Assembly: GCA_903813345.2 (NCBI GenBank)
Contig: CAIIXF020000003.1
Coordinates: 26,303,248-26,367,247, forward strand
Reading direction: 5' to 3'
Length of the DNA: 64,000 nt
From: Owenia fusiformis
Lineage: Eukaryota > Annelida > Polychaeta > Sabellida > Oweniidae
Of the stretch, positions 25,601 through 36,200 are shown one piece after another. Below the pieces are notes generated by a model. The model searched no databases. It was not told the DNA's origin and saw nothing but the letters and a program-made list of their open reading frames with translations. Numbering within the stretch: position 1 is the stretch's first letter; every line of letters begins with the position of its first letter. The position numbers and the translations under genes are program-made.

Positions 25601-25684
25601 GGGCCTAGCCATGCCAGATGTAAGACGACTAGCTGTACCTGGGGGTCGCCCTGAGGCAGTACCTGGTGGCCTACCTGCTCTCAT
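13631..25684 (-). CDS. IFT74: Intraflagellar transport protein 74
   Basis: IFT74 is a coiled-coil subunit of the IFT-B train core that pairs with IFT81 and carries tubulin into cilia. Exons in order: 25684-25567, 25222-25145, 24789-24741, 24300-23940, 23594-23472, 23188-23004, (751-740 of 18.7 kb, 12 nt), 18074-17995, 17507-17454, (17196-17188, 9 nt), 16285-16188, 15738-15618, 15252-15089, 14490-14365, 13816-13631. All phases agree. The product is 580 aa without and 587 aa with the two microexons, close to the ~600 aa of vertebrate IFT74. The basic proline-rich N-terminus contains a doubled GRPPGTAS motif, fitting a tubulin-binding tail. Family segments are obvious: [49 protein letters not shown]. 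An in-frame TGA lies two codons before the ATG. Confidence 0.97.
14157..14294. mobile_element. Palindromic MITE, 138 bp, in an IFT74 intron
   Basis: The ends are TGCCTGGGTCACATTTG and the complement of TGCCTGGGTTACATTTG. The similarity runs inward through most of each half (ATTCAT, GCCGG, TTGAATATTTTGTT), so the element could fold almost completely. No target duplication is certain. Confidence 0.75.
15930..16080. repeat. Dispersed repeat, second copy at 46.7 kb
   Basis: The sequence around CATTCTGAGCACTTTTC, then a GGCCAAAGTTGTC motif and a repeated AGTGAACC word, matches 46,740-46,840 in the same orientation. This copy lacks the clear terminal repeats found on the other one. Confidence 0.65.
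16316..16645 (-). mobile_element. tRNA-derived SINE, copy 1
   Basis: On the minus strand the element starts CCACCCATGTAGCTCAGCGG, containing an A box, and continues to GGATTCGATCCC, a B box. An unrelated body follows, containing CCTTGAAGGAGG read as its complement. The 3' end is AT-rich. A second copy lies at 21,315-21,632. The tRNA-like head has no matching acceptor stem, so it is a SINE promoter and not a tRNA gene. It sits in an IFT74 intron. Confidence 0.85.
17188..17196 (-). other. IFT74: Candidate 9-nt microexon of IFT74
   Basis: Nine bases, ATGAAATTG, lie between a pyrimidine-rich acceptor (CCATTTTAG) and a GTGAGA donor. Inclusion adds three residues (about 354-357) and keeps the frame; skipping also keeps it and gives the spacing I recall for vertebrate IFT74. 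The call rests only on splice-site quality, phase and position between the flanking exons. Confidence 0.4.
18121..18200. repeat. CCCTGACATTTCC-type degenerate repeat
   Basis: Short words of the form TTCCCTGA, TTTCTCTGACATTTCC recur here and again at about 22,680-22,850. The two copies flank the 3.6-kb palindrome in the same IFT74 intron. This is simple dispersed repeat sequence without coding potential. Confidence 0.5.
18310..18660 (+). repeat. Diverged copy of the 49-625 repeat
   Basis: AACCAAACTTTCCT, ATATTGAGAGA and GTTCACCATATCG occur in the same order as at 49-625, with intervening divergence. It sits in an IFT74 intron, so the family is dispersed. Confidence 0.7.
18740..18751 (-). other. 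IFT74: Candidate 12-nt microexon of IFT74
   Basis: The 12 bases GCTCACCAAGCA lie between the acceptor GCTTTTCCAG and a perfect GTAAGT donor. The preceding exon ends in phase 2 (…AGA CA) and the next begins G TGC, so inclusion gives Arg-Gln-Leu-Thr-Lys-Gln. The QLT word also occurs at this place in vertebrate IFT74. Skipping also leaves an open frame and matches the vertebrate length. Either form is possible; regulated inclusion is an inference. Confidence 0.55.
19250..20522 (-). pseudogene. Broken transposon-type ORF, left arm
   Basis: Reading from the centre outward on the minus strand, fragments include [15 protein letters not shown], a CTHEE-type segment and [12 protein letters not shown], matching the right arm. 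Frames are broken repeatedly, and an LINE-like insert (20,077-20,325) interrupts it. The left arm lacks part of the segment at 20,720-20,900 of the right arm. The family is the recurrent multi-copy metazoan protein with HEEaDTR and DTDVvvLA motifs; I cannot name its transposon class. Confidence 0.7.
20077..20325 (+). mobile_element. Short LINE-like retroposon with poly-A tail
   Basis: The insert is flanked by the 13-bp direct repeat ATCAAACTCAGAC (20,064-20,076 and 20,326-20,338) and ends in GG followed by an A run. Both features indicate target-primed retrotransposition. One frame reads to a stop just before the tail with a lysine-rich end, as in a 5'-truncated ORF2 tail, but this is too short to assign. 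The right arm retains the empty site. Confidence 0.75.
20617..22250 (+). pseudogene. Broken transposon-type ORF, right arm
   Basis: From the centre outward the frames read [49 protein letters not shown], then [13 protein letters not shown] and, after a [16 protein letters not shown] interrupts the frame at 21,315. Beyond it come [14 protein letters not shown]-like words, an [18 protein letters not shown] segment and a cysteine-rich tail. This order matches a widespread multi-copy protein family of animal genomes that I regard as transposon-encoded. It is dead: several frameshifts and stops are visible, and one stop is shared with the left arm. Confidence 0.8.
21315..21632 (+). mobile_element. 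tRNA-derived SINE, copy 2
   Basis: It starts CCACCCGCTATGGCTCAGAGG and has a GGTTCGATTCCC B box, then a body with CTCCAAGGAGGGGTTTCTGG and a TAATAATAATAATTA tail. It matches copy 1 in the same order. The left palindrome arm shows the uninterrupted target (GCAGCATTTAAGGGC), so the insertion postdates the palindrome. Confidence 0.9.
25317..25399. mobile_element. Small hairpin MITE, ~83 bp
   Basis: TAGCCTTGCCCAAGTC and its near complement GACTCGGGCAAGGCTA enclose a second pair, TTTACTTATCT and AGATAAGTAAA, with an ~8-bp loop. GGGTAC occurs at both flanks, suggesting a target duplication. It lies in an IFT74 intron. Confidence 0.65.
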
Positions 25685-25698
25685 TATTCAAGTTTGAT

Positions 25699-25713
25699 GT
25701 TGCTATGGTAGAC
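25699..25713 (+). promoter_or_regulatory. RFX X-box-like site just upstream of IFT74
   Basis: GTTGCTATGGTAGAC matches the X-box core GTTGCYATGGNAAC except for one extra G in the right half-site. It lies 15-30 bp upstream of the IFT74 ATG. RFX factors activate ciliary and IFT genes through X-boxes. A possible acceptor (TATTTCAG) ~50 bp upstream of the ATG means the site could be in a 5' UTR exon and not in the promoter. Confidence 0.4.
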
Positions 25714-25733
25714 TTGAAGGTAGATTTGTAACT

Positions 25734-26519
25734 GAAATACATTCAAATGAATATGATCACTTTGGTTAATTTTGTAAATCGATTACATTGACTCAAAAAC
25801 TTGAGTGAATGTATTCAGCGAATTGAGATTGCTGAAACGTTTGTCACCTAGGAAAGATGTCGCAAATGAATGTTAAAATCTAATAAAACTCAATGTATAA
25901 CCAGAGCCCAAAAAATCAACTTTAACGTAACACACAACTAGACATCTCCACAACTGCACTTCAGGGTAAGTTTAGGCGCACTACTCGATAAAGCCCAAGC
26001 TCATAGTCAGCTGACAGCACCATCAATAATAAAGACCTATCCGTCCAATGAAATAACAAGATAATCCAGTGAATTGAACTAGAAAAATATGAAGGCCATA
26101 TGCGGGCCCAAAGGGCAATATGACGAATATGCTATGGAGAAAACTGATCCACAGAGAATAACAATGAACAAACAAAATGCTTGTTTTGTTGTTGGTTAGG
26201 TAATAGAGACATTAAGCTGACATATAAAATTGAAACGTCAACCTGTATGTATGAAATCACCCTTTACTAATGCATGTAGTTTTCTCAAATGTAATCGTTG
26301 GGTTACAGTGTTTACTTATTCCATTACTTAGAGCACACCGCGGCGTGTAATATGCCATTGTTAGTTATATAGCTGGGTTTCTATGATACATATTCTAAAC
26401 AAGCTCATTTCATTAAAAAAAGCTAAAGCATGTATGACACATATCATTTTCTTCTGAAAGCATTATACTGTACATTGAAATCAAAATTGCCAGAATGTTA
26501 TTCAACAGACATGAGTATA
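25734..26519. other. IFT74 upstream region
   Basis: The sequence upstream of the divergent genes contains a CCAAT word near 26,045. I see no exon that can be supported. Confidence 0.35.
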
Positions 26520-28712
26520 ATTTACTCGAGTCTCTAGCCAATTCCATCTGGAACACCGTGAACTATTGTAAAATTTCTAGTCAGGGTTCAATAACTTTAA
26601 GTTAATAACAGTCATGTCAATATTTCATGAATTGAAATGGAACTGGCTGGGCTCCTTGATGAGATATTGCATGATTTCTTCAGGATTTCGTCTAAAATTA
26701 AAACAAATGGCTCCAAGAAAAATGGTGATATTCAAAATCTGGACGAATTATCGTCAACGTCTGAAATTAGTAACTAGCTGTAAATTCTTAGTTAGCGATC
26801 CAGAAGATGTGAACTAATACATTGATCACTTCATGTGTGTTTTGGAATTTTTGGTGAGGTAATAAGAACAAAACTCGCGATTCAAATTGCGATGTAGAAA
26901 AATGGTGAACATTTGATTTTTATGATTACTACATGACCCTTACAAAAACATGCAGGGGTTTATCTTTGGACAAAGGCCACGATATAGTGGCCTTAGAAGA
27001 AGGTAAAGTATAATGATTCCTGTTGACAACAACGTGAACTTGAAAATTTCCTGTTCTAAACACAAAATTATAAGCTGATCGGGTATCTGAAGTAGACTAC
27101 TTAGCTCTTGAATTGTATGCGCGCTATATACACTACTGCATTGATTTATGGACTTTGCGTTTTCGGTTACGTTGTGAAAAACATTGCCATTCTCTATTAT
27201 GTTAATGATGTCACATAATAATATAGAATCAATAGTGATGTGTGACATCACGATTATTTGTTTCTGTATAGTTCCTTGATGGTAAATATGTGACTGACAT
27301 CATAGTCTTATAATCACAATCACATCATTTGACACTTTGGCAGTTGCTTGATGGTTTGCCATATAAGCTAATAAAGGCGGGACTTAGGTCACGTGAATGG
27401 TCAAAGCCTATTCCAAAGTACGAAACTACGAAGGGCACCACTTCGTGGGGGCCTTTGTAACAACCTAGTAGCTAGGCTTAAGTTAGGCCAGCCCTAGATC
27501 AGATCTAGTCTAGCCCTAGCCTAGTTTACAGTGCTGACAGTAAGTAACAAAGGGTGGGTTTTAAAACTAAAGAGAGTGTTCCTACCAAAATGGATTTGCC
27601 TATATACCCCTGAGACTCTTATCTGATGGATAGAAAGCACAAATAAAACAAAAGTTTTGCTATTATAGGTAAAAAGCTCTCTTAAATTTCAAAGTGATTT
27701 TACCTGTTAATTCTGTTATTGGTCAACCATTTTTGCAGAAGTTACACTGAAATACAAACTCCATGAACTGAAACGAAATCACTACAAAAAAATGGCACAC
27801 ACAGTGCGCAAGCGCACTAAAGTTAAAACCAATCAGATTATTTGATTATTTTGCGCATATGAATTACATGTATTTGCTTCTGAGCATTTACCATAAAAGC
27901 TAACCACAATAAAGAAACCTGGCGAAGATTACCCTTACTTCATTTTAGCGAAATTTCAGCTGGAACTCGTGACAAATGCATTGTGTATATGCTGGTAAGA
28001 AGCCTTGGAGGCACTCATTTTGATAAATATGATTTATGGTTTACACTTTTCTGCAGTTTGGGAGAGTTTGGGACATTAAATGTTAGAATTCAAGAAAATA
28101 TGTGACTTATACGACTTATCAATTAATTTGTATCAGCAATCAGCATTGTAGAAATTGAATTTGAAATCAGGAGAAATGATCAAATATTTTACCTTCTTCT
28201 AAGGCCACTGTATTGTGGCCTTCCTGGAAAGATAATTTCCTGCATGAACAATTGGTCATGTCGTAATCATAAAATTTGAAATCATATGTCCGCCATTTTT
28301 CCACATCACAATTTGAATTGCGAGTTTTGGTCTTATTACCTAACTAAAAATTCCAAAACACACATGAAGTGATCAGTGTATTAGTTCACATCTTCTGGAT
28401 CGCTAACTTAGAATTTACAGCCAGTTACTTATGTCAGACGTTAACGACATTTCGTCCAGTTTTCGAATATCGCCATTTTTCTTGGAGCCATTTGGTTTTA
28501 ATTTTAGACGAAATCCTGACGAAATCATGTCATATCTCATCAAGGAGTGAGTAGGTTGCGATTTAATTGATGATTTATTTATCTTGCGATTTTTAAAATA
28601 TTCAATAAAGTTATGACACTGCGGCCAGCTTTTTTCAAACGGAGTTCACAGTATTCCAGATGAAATCACCTCTAGACAAGTACTGGCTAAGCTTAGAGAC
28701 TCGAGTAACAAA
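26520..28712. repeat. Inverted duplication in the divergent intergenic region
   Basis: Left arm 26,520-27,012 and right arm 28,193-28,712 match in reverse complement at perhaps 75-80%, with gaps. Anchors include CATCTGGAA-A-CGTGAAC, GGATTTCGTCTAAAATTAAA, GGCTCCAAGAAAAATGG and GATCACTTCATGTGTGTTTT. The spacer is about 1.18 kb and AT-rich. Each arm has a short open frame around the words KNGDI and LDE, but frames shift between arms. It could be an old foldback element or an inverted regulatory duplication. Confidence 0.75.
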
Positions 28713-29449
28713 TAGGGCTAGCCTATTCACTCACTTTCTTCAGATTCAAATCTTATCAGAAATGATGAAATTTTATTTAATTATTACATATTCATACATC
28801 AAAATGATAAAATAATTGCAATATATACTTACATTACAAAGCTAACGTATATTTGTCGTCACTTTGCGAGTAATTTGATGAAAAGTTGAAAATTGAAAAT
28901 ATTTTGGTTTCCTGGCAAAAAATGCCCGCGTTGCATTCTGGGTAAACTTGACTTATTTTCGGATACCTTGCCTACTGATTTAAACGCGAAATCACACCTA
29001 ACTTGTTCATTTGAAAAGTTTTGATTATGATCATTCGCCCAAATGATTTGATTTCAGTATCACTGGTTCAAATTGAAGTCATAATAAGCCCAAAAACAAA
29101 TATTTGGTTATACTTTACCGAGAATTCGAAACTATATCCGAAAATTAAACCACTTTGGAACACTTCCTGTAAAATTTGAAATTTTTATTTTTTATTTTGA
29201 TGGATAGTTTGTGCCATTTCATCTTAATTCCCATTGCAATTCTTACTTTCGATGTTGGTCCGGCTTTTTCTAAGAAAGGTACGTCCCTAAGTCCCTACTT
29301 ACTGTATCTCTTTCCAAAAATGGCGAGGGTTATTCTTTATTTTTGGAATGATGAGAGCTGTTTCAGTGTAGAGCCCATGAAGTGACCAAGTGCTTCGTTA
29401 GGCTATTTAGGAGATGGTTTTCAGAAAACATACTATGATAGCAGTGTTG

Positions 29450-30250
29450 TGCTGCACAGGTGGTAAATGCATCGGTCGGTGCATATGCAACTACCGGCAC
29501 TAACATCGGCACACTCATTTGCACCGCGGTGCATTACAAGAAAGCAAATAAAAAAGTACTGGTGGAGCCCTGACATCAATGTTTTGTTTAATTATCTAAA
29601 AAGTATTCCGCTCGTCAATCCAAAAATTGATTTATTTCTAAATTTTGGCCATATTCTTCAATTTTTGCTCAAGATATACTGTAAGTTAGGCCATAAAGGC
29701 ATTATATCTTGCCTACCTTTCGTCAGTTCACCACATGAAAGTGAGTAGAATTCCGTCAAATGAAATAAATCAACATTTCTCTGCATTTTTCCTTCTAAAT
29801 CTGACGAGCCGAACGATTCTTAGAATGTGACATCACCAGACAGAATGGACTCTACCGCAGCTGCCATCTTTCAATAGAACATTGAATAAAAGTATTTTAC
29901 CCCTGTTAGATTAACTCGCCCAATATTTTGAAACCTGACGTCACTCAAATACAGGGCCAGGAGAATTTTTGTGGAGAAAAATGACCGACCTGTTCTTCGA
30001 TGTTCGTATCGTTTTTCGAGTATTTTTGTTCATAGCTGTGAAATGGATAAAAACACTCGGCCATAAAACTGTAAAATGTAAGTAAGCTGAATGATTAAGA
30101 AGGAATACTTGAACTTTTTCAGAAAAATAGATTTTTGATGGACGAACAGCATACTTTTTAGAAAATAATGCTTGTGATCCGGATAGTGCGCCAATGTCAG
30201 AGCTAATAGATGCATCAAGGGATGCAACTTACCATAGGCTTGGGTCAACA
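29450..30250. repeat. Weak inverted repeat around the first exon
   Basis: Sequence near 29,560-29,650 (TATCTAAAAAGTATTCCGCTCG) resembles the complement of 30,110-30,190 at perhaps 65%. The right half overlaps the intron just after the first coding exon of the thioredoxin-fold gene. It may be an ancient foldback remnant. Confidence 0.35.
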
Positions 30251-33200
30251 GAAATAATTTTTAAATAAAGAGATGATCGATCTATTGATAAAATTATAAA
30301 TGGTACTTGTTCTTCATAGCTTACTTTCAATTGTAGCATTTGATGTAGAGTACAGTGTATGTATTGAAAATTTGATATTGCAGATGGGCTGAGGTTCAGA
30401 GATCTACCCGTATCTCTCCTGCTGCACCATATTGAACTCTCTCATCACTTACCTTGCTGTGTCTTATACAGGAATAAAGGTTAGTACTCACAGCCTCTGA
30501 AGACTGATATCCAGTTATGATACAGTAAACCTTTGTATCCTTCAAGTGCACATCTTTCATCTGAATACTTGTCAGCGTGAGTCTTGTTTTAGGAAAGCCA
30601 CTTATATGTCACATTTTTATGTCACCACCAAAAAGAGGTGACTTATTGTAATGGTCTCCGTTTTTTGTGATTATGTCACCACCAAAAAGTCTACATATTG
30701 TTATGGTCTCCGATTTTTTTTGTGACAGTTGGCGATCGGTGGTTGGCCATCGGCGGTTAGTCATCAGCGGTTGGCGTCGTTAACAAATTCTTAAAACTTC
30801 CAATAAACTTAACAAAAACTGTTTTGACTGACTTCAGTTTTTTTCAAAATCATCTACAAGTTTTCAGATGACCTTCAATGACCTTTTCAACTGCCCTGTC
30901 AACCCTCACGCATTAGACGTGATTGTCACGCATTTGCTGGAAAAATAGAAATCACGCATAAATTTAGCGTGTATGACCAAATATCACGCAAATCATGCAT
31001 TTTGTTGATATTTTTAAAAATCGTTTTTTGTGAAATGCCGATAGAGTAAAATACCAAACGGCGAAAAAAAGCGAACGCATTCCGTTCGGTTTTTGCACGC
31101 GATTGCCGTTTATGTCACACATTTTGTAGAAAATATGTGTATATATCACGCATTTGTTTCGAAAAAATTTACACCTACTCCCCCTACTCCCTACTCCCCC
31201 AATTTTTTTTCAAATCATCTAGAAGTTCTCAGAAATTCAAATTTGACCTTCAATTACCTTTTTAAGTTCAAAAAGGTTTTTTTCAACTTCAAATTGACTA
31301 ATTTTTTTTCAAAATCATCTACAAGTTCTCAGAAGTTCAAATCTGACTTTAGATTGAACTAATAATATTATGAGCAACTAGGTGGTGACATTTTGTCATG
31401 TTAATGCCTTGTTTCAAAATTTCACCTGTTCACCCGTGCCTTTTTACTTCAGGTAAAGGCTCTCAGTTAGAGTCTGAGCTCTACAAATTCTGGCAGGAAA
31501 AAGACCAGAATGATAATGCCACATATAACAACTGGCAGCTTGGTAGCTTTGCAGTCCAAGTAAGTAAACTCATGGGGGTTAATAAGTACATTCATGAACA
31601 TCATGAACATCATGAACATCAGTGTTCTCCCCAAAAAAAATTTTCAACTGGGTGCAAGATTTCAAGTCCGAAAAAATCAGCACTCGCTACACTCACAATA
31701 TCTCAGTGTAGGTGCTTACTTCACTCATTTTTCAAATCAGAAGTTGAAATTTTATTGATGCATTGTAGGCATCTTTGAAATAGGCCCAAATTAAAATGGC
31801 CTCCATGATTACAAACTATAATGGATTGTCATACACTGCATCAATACAATTCAAATGTAGCTTATAGGCCAGTAATTTTGACATTAAGTTTCATTTGAAA
31901 AATGGTCCAAGTTCATATTGTAAGATGAATTGGTTACAGGCTCATCCAGATTTGAGAGCTGTACTGTAAATATATGCATTTCTTCCATTATCCACGATTC
32001 TCGGTTTGGAGAACAGTCTCCTGGGCTAATAATTTTTTTCATGAAAAATATAGAAATATTACCCAAATTAAACTATGAATATTCAAAAGAGGACATTTAA
32101 ATCTACAAGACGTAAAAATAACAAATTGGTCTGAAGCAGGGGTAACGCTCAATTAGACCGATTCAATAAAATACAAGTCTCGATTTCGGGAAAGAAGTTC
32201 ATTAGTGTACTGCGCTAATATTTTTTTGCGAAAAATATAGAAATATTACCTAAATTAAATTATGACTATTCAAAAGAAGACATTCAAATCTATATTATGT
32301 AAAAAAATCAAATTCGTCCAAAGCAAGGATAATGCTCATTTAGATTGATGAACTTTGTTCTCCAAACCGAGAATCGTCCTTACCTATGTAAACCCAGATT
32401 TCCTCCCGATTTATGTTATTATAAGCCATTCTGATTTTCTCCAGATTCTTCAGCCCAATTTTCTCTCAATCAATTCCGATTTTCTCCCGATTTATTTGTA
32501 GATATCCCGATTTTCTCCAGACTTTTTAGAATTATTGATTTAGTATTTGTAACCCCGATTTTCCTCTTCCTTTAAAATGTCCCGATTTCAGCTCTGCCTC
32601 GTGTGATATTTTATCCCTCAAGGTGAAATAAGGATTATGTACTGGGTGGAGGTTTTGGATACAGGGTTTATCCCAAGGGAAATATGTAACATTCCCTCAA
32701 AATATACTTTGGTAGCGTGGTTAAAAGAGAGGGAGATGTTATTGGTTAAAATTATGAACTTTATTTTTAGTTAATTATGGGGGGTGTAGAGAACTAGGAC
32801 AAATCTTGTAAAAATGAACTCAGAACAGAATAATTTATATCAGGATAAGTTGCATAACGGGTCACTAAGGGGTATTATCATCGCTCACTTCACCTTTCTG
32901 TTTACATTATTGAACAAAACAGAATAATTAAGTTTGGTTATATAATAAAAGAAGAGTATATATTTTGATATAAGTAGAAGAGTACAAAGTGGTTTTGATT
33001 CATAACATTATTCATTATACTAGGGAACAATAAATCGCTTCCAAATAAATAAAATCTTCAACATTACAATAATACAATACTTTGAACATCACAATAATAC
33101 AATATATGAGATATTGCAATAAGTACCATTGCCAACTAAACAATACGGGTTATTTACTGAAATGGATAAATCTCATACGATTATAGTTCGAAATAAGTTT

Positions 33201-36200
33201 CATACTAAAAGAAAGATGGCAGTGTTGTATGTCGGCATTTCTCAATCAATATAACTGGAATATTCATACCCCCTCCCTCAAAAGTTATGGGTTATAAACA
33301 GCTAATTCATGACTTGGAATTGCACCGGTTTGAAGGTTCATCTCAAATAAATCAGAGAATCCTCTATTTCAGGATGCGTCAGAAATGTGCTTCTAGTATA
33401 TAATGACGGAAGGGGGGGGGGGGGGGGCGGTTAATGGCATTCATAACACGGGACATGTTATCTGTACAGGAATGATGAAAACAGTGTTCTGATGGTTTAA
33501 TTGTATCAAAACCATCAAATATAGAGTGATCTCACAAAATAGCAATGAATAACACTAGAACAATAAGTGAGAACTGACTAAACTGTCTGAATTATCTGGA
33601 ATTGTCTTAAATTGTCTGGAATTGTCTTAAATTGTCTGGAACCTCTCTGGATTTGGGCCAAGGATCAGGTTTCCATCAAAACTGGGCTATTTTGAGGTTT
33701 AAAGGGGACTCTTTGGGTCTAAACTGGTGTAATTGTCTCATCTGAGACAAAATAAGGGTAAAAGGTATCATAATTGACTTAACTGGATGCAAAAGTCATA
33801 ATGCCATGTGCATTATATAGGCCTATAAACTTTCAATGTCCACTATCATATCGAACTCCCAACGGAATCTCAGAAAACATATCTCCAATTGAAGATAATG
33901 TTTTGCCCAATACAAAGACATAGTTACCTAACGCCAATAGAGTCGAAATACCGCAAAATCGATCAAAACGCAGGAGATATATCCATAACAGCCTTACAGT
34001 TGAAATCTAAACAGAACACAAACCAAACTTCTCTACTGAGGATAACCTTACGCCGAATTACTATACTAACTTAACAGATAAAAGTATTTTATACCTAATA
34101 CTCCAAAATTGAAATATGATTAACATAAATAAACATGTTTTAGAATCTATGATAAAAGTAAATTGCTTATAATTAATGCTAATTACTTGATCAAATACTG
34201 GGACTATATTCTGCACTATTTGCAGTTAAAATATCAATACGCCATCACTGAAAAGTATGTATTTGGAGATTGGCATTCTTCTTGAGAGTAAATATCAGCT
34301 GATATAAACATTCAACTTATAAACAATTAAAGTCAAAATCTAATTAAATATAGAGATAATTACAGTAACAGCACACCAAATAATAAGATAAATTATGCTA
34401 TAAGTGTATCTGAATTTGGTGGGTTGTTACACAGCTTCCCTCTTTAATAAGTGTTCGACCCGAACACGCTTAAAAAATAAGAATATAAGTCATTAATATT
34501 TGTTATCAAGTCAGCACCTGTGTTATAGCAATTCACACTGTCTTTTTTATCTACATATTGCTGCATTCTTCTCCGGAGCTGCAATATCAAAGTTCAACAG
34601 TTCATTCACTGCAGTTTATTATCTGACATCAATCTTGTCAATGCACCAAATGTTCAAACTTCATGCATTTGAGATTATTTCTCAGTGTTCTTTAACGGTC
34701 GGTAGATTCCCGTAAAAATATATGAGAGGTTGACAGGTCTGTAAATTATGTTGAATCTTCAGCTTGCATCTGGTTAAGTTGACGTCTTCTGTTCTGCATC
34801 CCTGAAACATTGCTACACAGACATCCTATCGTGAAATAGCAATACGCCAGAAAGTAAACCAATAACGGGACATGGTCACACCATCGGTACATAAGCCAAA
34901 TTTTCATATTCTCACAAATAAGAATGGATATGAGGGACATTGGACACATCTTCTCAACAACAGGGGCAATGAAATCATCAACTCATTTCTACGGGGATTA
35001 TGATACCTTAACAGGTGATCAATCTAGGATAACACGTAAAATTGGGATAAATATTATTTCATTCATTTCCAGGTATCTCGGGACATTGGGATTTTCCTAT
35101 GGGACATCCATTCTTATCTGGTGTAACTTGGACTTTTGGATTGATAATGAGGTTCTGTTTCATAGAAACAATATATATTCAAGTTTCATAGAAACCTTTT
35201 AATTTGAATTCTATTTGAATTCTTTTACCACGGGCGGGACTAATGGCTCCATCTTTTGGAACTATATGGAATAATGGGACAGCTTGTACTATCAAGCGCT
35301 AATCCGGTCTTTATTAAAATATTACTTGTCTGTATTTGGTCTACTTGAACAACATCCACCTAGTTAATTCAATAAGAACAATGTCTGACTGGTCCGGGAC
35401 TATTTATATTCTATAAGAATATAATATTTACATTATGTACACTGTCTAAGGGGCTATTCTAACCAGTCTCCAGCTGGCTGTACCTTAATTACTACCTTGA
35501 ATTCTTTACCCAAGGCAGCGAAAGTTTTGGGAAAAGTATCCTTTTTACATCGATGAAATTGCTGATTTGTAGAAAGACAATGGAATCTGACGGAGTTGCT
35601 ATTTACAAAAAGCCACAGCAATACATTCAATACTTGGGGCGGACTTGGATTTCCACTGTTTCAGGACATTCAACCCAGGCGGGGGCAATAACAATGCTTT
35701 AACGAGGTATGCTGGTCTTTTCTTTAAAGACAACAAGCTAGCTTTCACATCAACAACAGTCTCATGACTTTTCAGGAAGTCAAGACCCAGAATGCATGGA
35801 TATTAAATTTCAGCAACATACATAGACTGTTGGAAATTAACCCCCTACATGACAGATATTTAATAATCAATTTTCCGTGGGTGGGTAACTGACTACCATT
35901 GGCGACAGTTATGGCCGTAACTGCCTCGCTATCTGAAGGGACCTTATAAGACCACTTGGCCTAACTTATATGTACATGACTCTTTGTCAATACACTTACT
36001 TTAACCCCTATTTTCAAACCAAACATTGCCTAATCATATAGACAATACTACCTAACTTATAGGCAATAACACACCTGAATTTCGTATCATCGGCCCCTTT
36101 GACTATTTACAAAGATCTCATGTGGGCTGGGATGAGATCTTACTTACTGGGATTATACATTTTATTTATCTAAATAACAGAATAACAGCACCTGAATGCT

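Noticed and set aside
26614-26817. 67-codon ORF as an exon
   Set aside because: The inverted partner at 28.2-28.7 kb has an indel and stops in the same frame, and no splice sites support it.
29176-29748. Hydrophobic ORFs before the thioredoxin-fold gene
   Set aside because: AT-rich chance frames; the supported first exon with a signal anchor and matching phase is 29,981-30,077.
33889-34074. 61-codon ORF, identical copy at 38,060-38,245
   Set aside because: It lies inside the LTRs, on the strand opposite to the element, and has no family features.
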